Of a stretch of DNA of 7,241 nucleotides, positions 1 to 6,757 are shown piece after piece; the stretch's first letter is position 1; each line of letters begins with the position of its first letter. Below the pieces are notes generated by a model. It was given only the letters and a program-made list of their open reading frames with translations, searched no databases and had not been told where the DNA came from. Location of the stretch: NCBI GenBank assembly GCA_003565195.1, contig PXCX01000044.1:1-7241 (forward strand). The letters run 5' to 3'. The stretch is from PVC group bacterium. Lineage in GTDB: Bacteria > Verrucomicrobiota > Kiritimatiellia > CAIKKV01 > PXCX01. Both the position numbers and the translations under genes were made by a program.

Positions 1-96
1 CGGATGGCCGCGTGGACCGATTTGCATGAACGCGGTCGCAACCGCGGCAAGCCGGAACTGAAACACGCACCGGCGCCGCATTTACAGGAGTCATAC
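1..96. other. Short leader upstream of etfB, possibly with the tail of an unseen upstream gene
   Basis: No gene can be identified here. The etfB frame stays open back to the window edge, but the 31 extra residues it would add are basic and look unlike any Etf. Frame 2 is open from base 2 to a TGA at 59-61, which would leave a 35-base gap to etfB and could be the C-terminus of an upstream gene. Frame 3 closes sooner, with TGA at 27-29. In gene sets with a ferredoxin-fused EtfA, an acyl-CoA dehydrogenase or FAD-linked oxidase often sits at this position, but about 20 residues are too few to test that. No promoter was seen. Confidence 0.3.
86..90 (+). promoter_or_regulatory. Ribosome binding site of etfB
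   Basis: AGGAG lies six bases before the ATG at 97. It decides the start: the earlier in-frame ATG at 4 has no visible upstream context in the window and would add an unrelated basic extension. The ATG at 97 gives the normal EtfB N-terminus (MHFVVCIKQVP). Confidence 0.8.
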
Positions 97-891
97 ATGC
101 ATTTTGTGGTTTGTATTAAACAGGTTCCGGAAACGGGTGATGTTAAAATCGATCCTGAAACCAACACCTTGATCCGGGAAGGGGTTGCTGCGGTGATCAA
201 TCCTTTCGACATGTACGCGATTGAGGAAGGTCTGCGATTGAAGGACCGTTTGGGCGGCAAAGTAACGGTTTTAAGCATGGGACCGCCCCAGGCGGAAAAC
301 GCGTTGCGGGAAGCCATTGCCATGGGGGCCGACGCGGCGATTCTTCTGTGCGATCGTGCGTTTGCCGGCAGCGACACGTGGGCAACCAGCTATACGCTGG
401 CGATGGCGCTACGCAAGATCGACGACTACGATATGATTCTTTGCGGCAAACAGGCCGCGGACGGTGATACGGCGCAAGTCGGCCCGGGTATCGCCGCACA
501 CCTGGATATGCCGCAGATCACCTATGTGCGTAAAATCGACGAAGTGGACGAAACCCATATCGTCGCGGAACGGTTAATGGAAACCGGCAGCGAAACGGTA
601 AAAGCCCCTCTGCCCTGTCTTTTGACGGTTGTCAAGGAACTGAACGAACCGCGACTACCGTCGTTGCGAGGAAAGCTGGCATCCAAAAAGGCGGAAATAA
701 TCAACTGGACCGCCGCCGACCTCGGGTGCGATTTAGAGCGAACCGGCCTGGACGGATCGCCGACAAAAGTTGTCAGAATTTTCACACCCCCGCCGCGCGG
801 TGGAGGCGAGATCATCAGCGGCGAACCGCACGAAGTCGTCGCAAGCCTTGCGGGAAAATTGCGCGATACGGTGCTGGCATCGCAAAACTGA
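97..891 (+). CDS. etfB: Electron transfer flavoprotein, beta subunit (bifurcating-type)
   Basis: This is the small subunit of the heterodimeric electron transfer flavoprotein, a soluble cytoplasmic carrier that passes electrons between NADH, dehydrogenases and ferredoxin or quinone acceptors. The protein has 264 residues, normal for the family. It opens with MHFVVCIKQVP, followed by the conserved NPFDMYAIEEGLRLKD segment (35-50). CGKQAADGDTAQVGP lies at 116-130; its DGDTAQVGP form is typical of Etfs that bind FAD here, in bifurcating complexes, rather than AMP. The beta-subunit signature VKELNEPRLPSLRGKL is at 179-194. The start at 97 is supported by an AGGAG site. The gene sits 17 bases ahead of etfA, so the two are surely co-transcribed. 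Family assignment is firm; bifurcation is inferred from the motif and from the ferredoxin-fused partner. Confidence 0.96.
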   Translation: MHFVVCIKQVPETGDVKIDPETNTLIREGVAAVINPFDMYAIEEGLRLKDRLGGKVTVLSMGPPQAENALREAIAMGADAAILLCDRAFAGSDTWATSYTLAMALRKIDDYDMILCGKQAADGDTAQVGPGIAAHLDMPQITYVRKIDEVDETHIVAERLMETGSETVKAPLPCLLTVVKELNEPRLPSLRGKLASKKAEIINWTAADLGCDLERTGLDGSPTKVVRIFTPPPRGGGEIISGEPHEVVASLAGKLRDTVLASQN

Positions 892-908
892 ACTGAGGTA
901 TATTAACT

Positions 909-2114
909 ATGCGTGAAGAACCCATTCGAATCCTGTCCGAGCCCTGCGTAAAATGCGGGCTCTGCGTAAAGAAATGTCCCTACAATGCCATCGCCATGGA
1001 ACGCGGCAAGCTTCCGGAAATCGACTTGGAGACATGCACCCTATGCGGTGCTTGTGTTCAGGCGTGTCCCGTCGATGCCATTAAAATCCGCGAAAAGCAA
1101 GTCGATACGGTCGATGACGCGACGCGCGATGTTTGGGTTTTCGTCGAGCAACATGACGGCAATATCCAGTCGATCACGTATGAACTGCTGGGCGAAGGGC
1201 GTAAGCTGGCCGATACCCTGCAATCGCGTTTATGCGCCGTACTGCTGGGCAACGGTCTTGACGAACAATGCTATAACTTATACCAGCGCGGAGCAGACTT
1301 GGTTTACCGGGTGGACCGGCCGGAACTTGCCTGGTTCCAAGACGAAGTCTACGGCGCCGTTCTGGTGGATTTAGTCAAGCGGCATCGGCCCAACATATTT
1401 TTGTGCGGCGCCACCAACCAGGGACGGAGCGTATTCTCGCGTGTCGCGGTCGCCGTACACGGCGGTTTGACGGCGGACTGTACGGGTCTGGCGATCGAAG
1501 AGGAAACCGGTCTGTTGCAGCAAACCCGGCCGGCATTCGGCGGCAACATTATGGCAACCATCGTAACACCCAATTCGCGTCCGCAAATGGCGACGGTACG
1601 TCATAAAGTGTTCAAGGAAGCCGAGCGCGACCCCAACCGCACGGGCAGGGAAATGGTTGAAACCGTGTCTGCCGAACTGCTTAAGAGCCGTGCGCAACGC
1701 GTTCGATTCACGTTGGAAGAAGAGAGCACCGTGAATATTGCCGAAGCCAACATCATTGTTTCCGGGGGACGCGGGATAAAGGATCCTGAAAACTTCACGA
1801 TGCTGCGCGATCTGGCTGAAATCCTGGGGGGCGGCGTCGGTGCTTCACGCGCGGCCGTGGATTCCAATTGGATACCCTACTCGCATCAGGTTGGCCAGAC
1901 AGGTAAAACGGTATGTCCGAAAATTTACATCGCCTGCGGCATCAGCGGCCAGATACAACATCTGGCGGGAATGTCAGCTTCCGACATCATCGTCGCCATC
2001 AACAAAGACCCCGAAGCGCCTATTTTCAAGTATGCAACCTACGGTATTGTTGGCGACTTGTTTCAGATCGTTCCCTTGCTAACCGCGGAGTTTAAGAAAT
2101 TACTAACCAAATGA
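909..2114 (+). CDS. etfA: Electron transfer flavoprotein, alpha subunit with N-terminal 2x[4Fe-4S] ferredoxin domain
   Basis: This is the large Etf subunit, fused at its N-terminus to a bacterial-type ferredoxin domain. Two complete CxxCxxCxxxCP motifs are present (Cys 13, 16, 19, 23 and Cys 43, 46, 49, 53), predicting two [4Fe-4S] clusters. Residues from about 72 to 265 form the Etf alpha N-terminal domain. The C-terminal FAD domain has GASR (311-314), QVGQTGKTV (327-335), CGISGQIQHLAG (343-354) and INKDPEAPIF (364-373). At 401 residues it is longer than plain EtfA by about the size of the ferredoxin unit. Known relatives are CarE of the caffeyl-CoA reductase-Etf complex and the EtfA of the lactate dehydrogenase-Etf complex, both electron-bifurcating or confurcating. 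The ATG at 909 follows TGAGG (894-898) by ten bases. The dehydrogenase partner is not in the window, so the substrate cannot be stated. Confidence 0.95.
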   Translation: MREEPIRILSEPCVKCGLCVKKCPYNAIAMERGKLPEIDLETCTLCGACVQACPVDAIKIREKQVDTVDDATRDVWVFVEQHDGNIQSITYELLGEGRKLADTLQSRLCAVLLGNGLDEQCYNLYQRGADLVYRVDRPELAWFQDEVYGAVLVDLVKRHRPNIFLCGATNQGRSVFSRVAVAVHGGLTADCTGLAIEEETGLLQQTRPAFGGNIMATIVTPNSRPQMATVRHKVFKEAERDPNRTGREMVETVSAELLKSRAQRVRFTLEEESTVNIAEANIIVSGGRGIKDPENFTMLRDLAEILGGGVGASRAAVDSNWIPYSHQVGQTGKTVCPKIYIACGISGQIQHLAGMSASDIIVAINKDPEAPIFKYATYGIVGDLFQIVPLLTAEFKKLLTK

Positions 2115-2123
2115 TCGGTTGCA

Positions 2124-4037
2124 ATGCCCTCTGATTCTTCATCAGTCACAGCTCGGTCCTCGCGCTCCACCGGACGGAACATTGCCTGGATTGTAGTGGG
2201 TTCGGTTTTTTTGATCAACTCCCTGCTGACACGGCTGACGATGCCGGCAAACCGCGGCGTATCCGATCTGAGCGCAACGCTGGGCGCCGTCTGCCTGTTT
2301 ATCCCCCTATTATGGTTGGCTATCCGTGATCTGCGACGCGGCCAATTGCGAATGAACGAACTGGTCGTGTTGGCGGTCATGGCGTTATTGATACGACAAG
2401 ATCATTTTACCGCCGGAATCGTTGCGCTGTTGATGCTGGCAGCCCTTTTAATCGAGACGCGCACGGCTCAGGGAGCGCATGCAGCCATCGAATCATTGAT
2501 CCGGTTGACCCCAACCCGTGCCACCCGGGTGAACGCCGATGGCACCGAAAGCGATGTGGCGACCGCAACGCTGGCTCCCGGCGACGTGTTGCGTTTGCGT
2601 CCGGGCGAAGCGGCGCCCGCCGACGGCCAGGTCGTAAGCGGACGCAGTGCCATGAATGAAGCCACCATTACCGGAGAATCCTTACCGACCGACAAAGCCA
2701 AAAACGACAATGTCTTCGCCGGAGCGATTAATCTGACCGGTGTTCTGGAGTTTTCCGTTACACGCGCCGGCACCGATACCACCCTGGGAAAAGTGCGCGA
2801 CCTGATTCTGAACGCCGAACAAACCCGATTGCCGATGTTGCGGATCATGGACCGTTATGTCGGTTATTATACGCCGGTTATTCTGATGATAGCCGCCTTG
2901 ACATGGGTTTTCAGCGCGGATATTACCCGGGTCATCACCATTCTGATTGTCGCCTGCCCCGTTGCCGTCGTGCTGGCCACTCCCACCGCCATGGTGGCCG
3001 CGTTATCCAACGCCGCCCGCCAAGGTATTCTGATCAAGGATATCGCCGATCTTGAGGCAGCGGGACATACCACTGCATTCGTATTGGATAAAACAGGAAC
3101 CCTGACAACCGGTCAATTGACGGTCAGCAAGTTGACGCCTCAACCCGGTGTGGTTCCCGACGATCTGGTCCGGGCGGCTGCCTGCGCCGAACAGTTCAGC
3201 CGCCATCCCGCGGCACAAGCGGTGTTAAGCCTGGCACATGAAGCCGGCATAACCTTGGTCAAACCGACTGAATTCGACGAAGTTACCGGTTTGGGTTTGC
3301 GAGCCGTCGTTGAAGGACGGCCGATACTTTGCGGCCGCGCCTCCTGGTTGCGCGATGAGGGCGTCTTGATCGACACGCCGATCGACGACGAAACTTCCGT
3401 AAATGACGGTGCCAGCCGTATTGACGTGGCGGTAGACAACAAGCATCTTGGCTGGATCGGTCTTCAGGACAAAGTCCGGCCTGAAGCTGCGGCGGCATTA
3501 GCGGAGTTGCGCGAACTAAATATTAAACGCATGGTCATGGTTACCGGCGACCGGCAATCGGTTGCTGAACGGGTCGCCGCGGAAATCGTGTGCCCGGAAT
3601 TTGTGGCCGAATGTCTGCCGGAAGGCAAGGTTGCCACGGTCCACCGGCTGCAGGCAGAAGGCTATCAAGTCGCCGTCGTGGGCGACGGCGTGAACGATGC
3701 GCCGGCACTCGCCGCGGGCACTACCGGCATCGCCATGGGCGCCGCCGGTAGTGATGCCGCGCTGCACAGCTCCGCGATCGCCTTGATGAATAACGATTTG
3801 CATCGACTCGCATTTTTGATACGACTATCGCGCGACACACGTCGTATTATTTTCGAGAATCTTGGTGTCGCGATTACCCTGATCGTCGGCGGGCTGGCGC
3901 TGTCCGGAGCCGGCTGGCTGCAACCGGTGCCGGCCGCGATCCTGCAAGTTGCCGGCGCCTTGATCGTCGCCTTCAATAGCGCCCGCCTGTTTCGTCACGA
4001 AGAGTCAACCGCCCCAACCGAACGGACCGTAACATGA
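2124..4037 (+). CDS. P1B-like heavy-metal-translocating P-type ATPase with non-canonical metal site
   Basis: This is an integral membrane, ATP-driven cation pump of the heavy-metal (P1B) type. The 637 residues lack any N-terminal metal-binding domain. Four hydrophobic helices lie at about 19-37, 49-67, 78-90 and 94-111. The actuator domain follows with TGES (183-186), then a helix pair (about 241-290), the phosphorylated Asp 322 in DKTGTLT, the P1B-specific His-Pro pair (361-362), GDGVNDAP (from 520), and two last helices (about 578-598 and 601-618). The catalytic cycle motifs are therefore all intact. The transport site is odd: the CPx motif is CPV (278-280), and positions equivalent to the Lys and Asp of ZntA read Ile 587 and Gln 608. 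Specificity (Zn, Cu, Fe, Co, Mn) cannot be assigned. The gene starts nine bases after etfA, in the same frame and without a clear Shine-Dalgarno site, and overlaps the next gene by four bases. Confidence 0.9.
   Translation: MPSDSSSVTARSSRSTGRNIAWIVVGSVFLINSLLTRLTMPANRGVSDLSATLGAVCLFIPLLWLAIRDLRRGQLRMNELVVLAVMALLIRQDHFTAGIVALLMLAALLIETRTAQGAHAAIESLIRLTPTRATRVNADGTESDVATATLAPGDVLRLRPGEAAPADGQVVSGRSAMNEATITGESLPTDKAKNDNVFAGAINLTGVLEFSVTRAGTDTTLGKVRDLILNAEQTRLPMLRIMDRYVGYYTPVILMIAALTWVFSADITRVITILIVACPVAVVLATPTAMVAALSNAARQGILIKDIADLEAAGHTTAFVLDKTGTLTTGQLTVSKLTPQPGVVPDDLVRAAACAEQFSRHPAAQAVLSLAHEAGITLVKPTEFDEVTGLGLRAVVEGRPILCGRASWLRDEGVLIDTPIDDETSVNDGASRIDVAVDNKHLGWIGLQDKVRPEAAAALAELRELNIKRMVMVTGDRQSVAERVAAEIVCPEFVAECLPEGKVATVHRLQAEGYQVAVVGDGVNDAPALAAGTTGIAMGAAGSDAALHSSAIALMNNDLHRLAFLIRLSRDTRRIIFENLGVAITLIVGGLALSGAGWLQPVPAAILQVAGALIVAFNSARLFRHEESTAPTERTVT
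3719..3753. repeat. Perfect 10-bp inverted repeat inside the P-type ATPase gene
   Basis: CACTACCGGC (3719-3728) is the exact reverse complement of GCCGGTAGTG (3744-3753). Between them CGCC-ATG-GGCG (3731-3741) can form a further short stem. The hairpin lies in the coding stretch just after GDGVNDAPALAA, over codons rich in Gly and Ala, so part of the symmetry may come from codon choice. No U-tract follows, so it is not an intrinsic terminator. Confidence 0.5.
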
Positions 4038-4531
4038 ATCATCTACGTTTTAACGCGACCGAAATATTGGACATTGCCATCCGCATTGAACAGAACGGCG
4101 CAGCCTTCTACCGCAAGGCAGCCGACACCCGGCAAGCGAACGAAGATCGTACGTTTCTGCTTGATCTGGCCGCAATGGAAGAAGACCACGAACAAATCTT
4201 TGCAGGCATTCGCGAAAGCTTGCCGGATAACCCGGATAATAAGTTCATGCCCCCCGACGAGGAATCCGGATTGTATCTGGAGGCAATGGCTGATTATCAT
4301 GGTGGCGAAGGCAACCTGCCGGCGGCGAACCAGTTGACCGGCAACGAAACCCTGGTCGATATTATCCGTATCGCCATTGATCTCGAACAAAAATCGATCC
4401 TGTATTACGATGGGTTGCGACCAATGGTACCTGCGGACCTGGGACGCGACCGGATCGATCAGGTCATTGCCGAAGAACGCAGGCATGTTGTGGTCTTGCA
4501 GCGGGAACTGCGCCGACTGACGCCGGCGTAA
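4034..4531 (+). CDS. Ferritin-like diiron protein, rubrerythrin-type erythrin domain without rubredoxin
   Basis: This is a 165-residue soluble protein of the ferritin-like four-helix-bundle family. The diiron ligand pattern is visible: Glu 19 in helix 1, Glu 49 with His 52 (ExxH in MEEDHEQIF), Glu 118 in DLEQKSILYY, and Glu 148 with His 151 (ExxH in AEERRHVVVL). The layout matches the erythrin half of rubrerythrin, but there is no C-terminal CxxC rubredoxin module. Likely roles in the family are peroxide or oxygen reduction, or iron binding; the sequence does not choose between them. The ATG overlaps the ATPase stop as ATGA (4034-4037), which points to translational coupling and to a shared function in metal or oxidative-stress handling. 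Electron supply from the Etf or a free rubredoxin is a hypothesis only. Confidence 0.88.
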   Translation: MNHLRFNATEILDIAIRIEQNGAAFYRKAADTRQANEDRTFLLDLAAMEEDHEQIFAGIRESLPDNPDNKFMPPDEESGLYLEAMADYHGGEGNLPAANQLTGNETLVDIIRIAIDLEQKSILYYDGLRPMVPADLGRDRIDQVIAEERRHVVVLQRELRRLTPA

Positions 4532-4557
4532 CCAACACCGATCCGAGCCAACACGCC

Positions 4558-4598
4558 GACGGGGGCACGATTACTTCCGGAGCGGCGGCTGCCCCGTC
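4558..4598. repeat. Imperfect inverted repeat at the convergent gene junction
   Basis: GACGGGGGCA (4558-4567) pairs with TGCCCCGTC (4590-4598) with one bulged G, around a 22-base loop. It straddles the stop codon of the minus-strand phosphofructokinase (TAA, complement of 4571-4573) and lies just past the end of the ferritin-like gene. There is no T-tract on either strand. It may act as a shared mRNA 3' structure, but a classical terminator is not supported. Confidence 0.3.
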
Positions 4599-5920
4599 GC
4601 TTCCAGCACCGAACGCCATAATGCCGATTCAGGGTTAATCCGTTTGCGGTGACGCGTGGCCAGCGAAATAGGGACATGCACAAAAACATTATGCCAGAGA
4701 CCAACCATCATGTTGGTTTTGCCCGCCATGGCGGCATGGACCGCGTTATGCCCAAGATTAAGACAATAAATACTGTCCGAGGCATTCGCGGGCGTATTAC
4801 GAATCATGTAACTGGGGTCAATATATTTCAGCGCAATCGGGTTTCCTCGCTTCTGGAATGCCTCGCTTAACCGGTCACTTAACAACATTCCGACATCATG
4901 GTACTTTCTGTTTAGCGGTCGTCCGTCTGGACGGGTCTCCGGTTCGACTGCCTCGTCAAAAAGGTGTTGACCGGCGCCTTCGGCCACCACAATAACTGCG
5001 TGCCGCCGCGCGGCCAGCCGTCGGCTCAAATGCGCGATCAAACCATGTGCTCCGTTGAGTTCGAACGGCACTTCCGGCACCAGCAGATAGTTGACGTCAC
5101 CGCTGGCCAGCGTTGCATAGGCGGCAATAAACCCGCTGTCGCGCCCCATCAGTTTAACAAGTCCAACCCCGTTCAAATATGAACGAGACTCAGTATGGGC
5201 GCCCCTAATCGCCGCAACCGCCGTCTGCACCGCGGTTTCGAAGCCAAACGTTTTATAAACAAATGCCAAGTCGTTATCAATTGTCTTGGGAACCCCGATG
5301 ACCGACATGGTATAACGCCGCCGGACAGCTTCCTGAGCTATATCACGGGCGCCGCGCTGCGTACCGTCGCCACCGATGCAAAAAAGCATGTTGATCCCGG
5401 CTTTCTGTAGCGTATCAACGACAATTTCCGTCGGCTGTTCACCGCGTGACGAACCCAGAATAGTGCCGGCCTCGTTATGCACATCCGAAACAGCCTGGGG
5501 CGTCAACTCCATAAGGGGTGTATGCGAGGCCGGATTCAGGCCGCGAAAGCCGTATGGAACACCGCTGATCCGGCGCACCCCGTAATGATAATACAAATGG
5601 TTGACAATGGCACGAATCACATCGTTCAGGCCCGGACACAATCCACCGCAGGTGACAATAGCAGCATGAACTTTTTCGGGCTTGAAAAACATTAATGCAC
5701 GCGGTCCGGCCTTTTCAAAAACCAATGGAACCTTTTCCTGCTCGCTGTCGTCTTCGATTTCAACGCGATACCGTACACGCCGATGATCGTCGACAAACCG
5801 GCAAGGCCCGCCATGACGACGATAATATGCCCGGATCGGGTTTTCCAAGCGGCATTTGCCAAGCTGTTCAATTACGAAATTGTTGACGGTCAACGGTGTC
5901 GTGTTTTCCCGAATATCCAT
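4571..5920 (-). CDS. pfkA: 6-phosphofructokinase, ATP-type (plant/trypanosomatid-like group)
   Basis: The enzyme phosphorylates fructose 6-phosphate to fructose 1,6-bisphosphate, the committed step of glycolysis, in the cytoplasm. The 449 residues are longer than the E. coli-type enzyme (about 320), with an N-terminal extension of roughly 80 residues. Motifs: CGGLCPGLND (91-100), GGDGTQRGA (183-191), PKTIDND (211-217) with the catalytic Asp, MGRDSGF (258-264), and the sugar-binding segment KYIDPSYMIR (365-374). Gly in GGDG predicts ATP as donor, since pyrophosphate enzymes usually have Asp there. The Lys in PKTIDND is shared with pyrophosphate enzymes but also with the ATP-using trypanosome enzyme, which matches well around both motifs. 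A good ribosome site fixes the start. The gene lies 60 bases downstream of the exported-protein gene on the same strand, and its end faces the ferritin-like gene. Confidence 0.95.
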   Translation of the reverse strand: MDIRENTTPLTVNNFVIEQLGKCRLENPIRAYYRRHGGPCRFVDDHRRVRYRVEIEDDSEQEKVPLVFEKAGPRALMFFKPEKVHAAIVTCGGLCPGLNDVIRAIVNHLYYHYGVRRISGVPYGFRGLNPASHTPLMELTPQAVSDVHNEAGTILGSSRGEQPTEIVVDTLQKAGINMLFCIGGDGTQRGARDIAQEAVRRRYTMSVIGVPKTIDNDLAFVYKTFGFETAVQTAVAAIRGAHTESRSYLNGVGLVKLMGRDSGFIAAYATLASGDVNYLLVPEVPFELNGAHGLIAHLSRRLAARRHAVIVVAEGAGQHLFDEAVEPETRPDGRPLNRKYHDVGMLLSDRLSEAFQKRGNPIALKYIDPSYMIRNTPANASDSIYCLNLGHNAVHAAMAGKTNMMVGLWHNVFVHVPISLATRHRKRINPESALWRSVLEATGQPPLRK

Positions 5921-5927
5921 TTTGTAT

Positions 5928-5934
5928 CACCTTT
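5928..5934 (-). promoter_or_regulatory. Ribosome binding site of the phosphofructokinase gene
   Basis: On the minus strand AAAGGTG ends seven bases before the ATG (complement of 5918-5920), giving a clear Shine-Dalgarno match and supporting this start. Confidence 0.7.
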
Positions 5935-5980
5935 CGATGAATTGCAAGATACGTCTCGGATCGCATTCAAAAATTTAAAA

Positions 5981-6721
5981 TCAACGCCAACCGGGGCGTC
6001 CACCGCGCGTACGTTCCGGTGCGTGCGATCGCCAACCCGGCAATTCAGCGGGGTGGCCAAGAACTCCATAACTCCGCCCCATCACATCGCGTTCCATATT
6101 TTCCCGGGTGTATTGGTCTTGCAGAAGGTTTTCACGCTCACGCTCCCTCACATCGTCGGCCAACCACCCCCAACTCCGTGACGAAGCCTCGCGGCCCGAA
6201 CCAAAGAATCCGGTATCGTTCCGATCCGAAATTATCTCGCGACGCTCTTGAGCCGCCGCATGCTCTGATATCCAGCTATCCAACAACCCACCCTCCGGCC
6301 GGGCGTCACGACGACCGGCCGATCGTCGCCGGCTTTCGCTGTCGGCGGCTGCCGCGGCCTCGCGCGCCGCCCACTGTAAAGCCGGCGTATCATCCGTCGC
6401 TCCAAGCTCCAACGCACGCGTCCAGCGCGACAAACGTTCCGCAGCCATGGTTTCGCGAACTATCGCAAGCGTTCCGGGTTCAACGTCAGGCAAAACCACC
6501 GCCTCATGCCATGCATGCCACCGGACAGCCACTGTTTCTCGATCGGTCTCAGGTCGCACATCATACCATCCCGCGGCACTTTGCGGCATGACGACTCCCG
6601 CGCGCATGACAAATACCAAGCACGCAAACGAACACCAATAATATCGGCAAACCCGCTTCAAAAAAACCAAATAATCGCTCCGTCTTTTCATGGGTAAACT
6701 TCGCTTCCATATCTCAATCAT
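5981..6721 (-). CDS. Unrecognised Trp-rich protein, probably exported
   Basis: I do not recognise a family. The 246-residue reading starts with a basic stretch and a hydrophobic segment (about 27-50, ending MPQSAA before GW at 51-52) that looks like a signal peptide or membrane anchor, though an Arg at 40 interrupts it. The rest is unusual: twelve tryptophans overall, an Ala-rich helix (about 112-127), a run of arginines (131-141), a charged probable coiled segment DDVREREREN (189-198), and a basic Gly/Arg/Pro-rich C-terminus ending GRPGWR. The ATG at 6721 has AGGA four bases upstream; an in-frame ATG at 6691 (residue 11) would give a tidier signal peptide. It lies between an rRNA operon terminator and pfkA, both on the same strand. 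Composition is protein-like and better than the Pro/His/Arg-rich reading on the opposite strand, but coding status is not certain. Confidence 0.6.
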   Translation of the reverse strand: MIEIWKRSLPMKRRSDYLVFLKRVCRYYWCSFACLVFVMRAGVVMPQSAAGWYDVRPETDRETVAVRWHAWHEAVVLPDVEPGTLAIVRETMAAERLSRWTRALELGATDDTPALQWAAREAAAAADSESRRRSAGRRDARPEGGLLDSWISEHAAAQERREIISDRNDTGFFGSGREASSRSWGWLADDVRERERENLLQDQYTRENMERDVMGRSYGVLGHPAELPGWRSHAPERTRGGRPGWR

Positions 6722-6724
6722 TAG

Positions 6725-6753
6725 ATCCTACCATTTCATATCAGTACATTCAA
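6725..6753 (-). promoter_or_regulatory. Possible sigma70-type promoter before the exported-protein gene
   Basis: On the minus strand TTGAAT (6753-6748) and TAGGAT (6730-6725) are separated by exactly 17 bases, each matching the consensus at four of six positions. The -10 box coincides with the AGGA ribosome site of the ATG at 6721. If the promoter is real, transcription would begin near that ATG, which would favour the in-frame start at 6691. Both readings cannot hold fully, so this is a weak call. Confidence 0.35.
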
Positions 6754-6757
6754 ACTA

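Noticed and set aside
4..96. N-terminal extension of EtfB by 31 residues from an upstream ATG
   Set aside because: A strong AGGAG site precedes the ATG at 97, that start gives the standard EtfB N-terminus, and the extension is basic and unlike the family.
4043..4486. Minus-strand 147-residue open frame opposite the ferritin-like gene
   Set aside because: The plus-strand frame has a full diiron ligand pattern and an ATGA overlap with the ATPase; the antisense frame is a shadow.
5942..5970. Promoter for pfkA built on TTGAAT (minus strand)
   Set aside because: At 17-base spacing the -10 position reads TTGCAA, a poor match, so only the shared octamer is reported.
6019..6591. Plus-strand 190-residue open frame opposite the exported-protein gene
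   Set aside because: It is rich in Pro, His and Arg with no recognisable domain, and I saw no clear reason to prefer it; the minus-strand frame has a plausible ribosome site, a signal-like segment and more protein-like composition.
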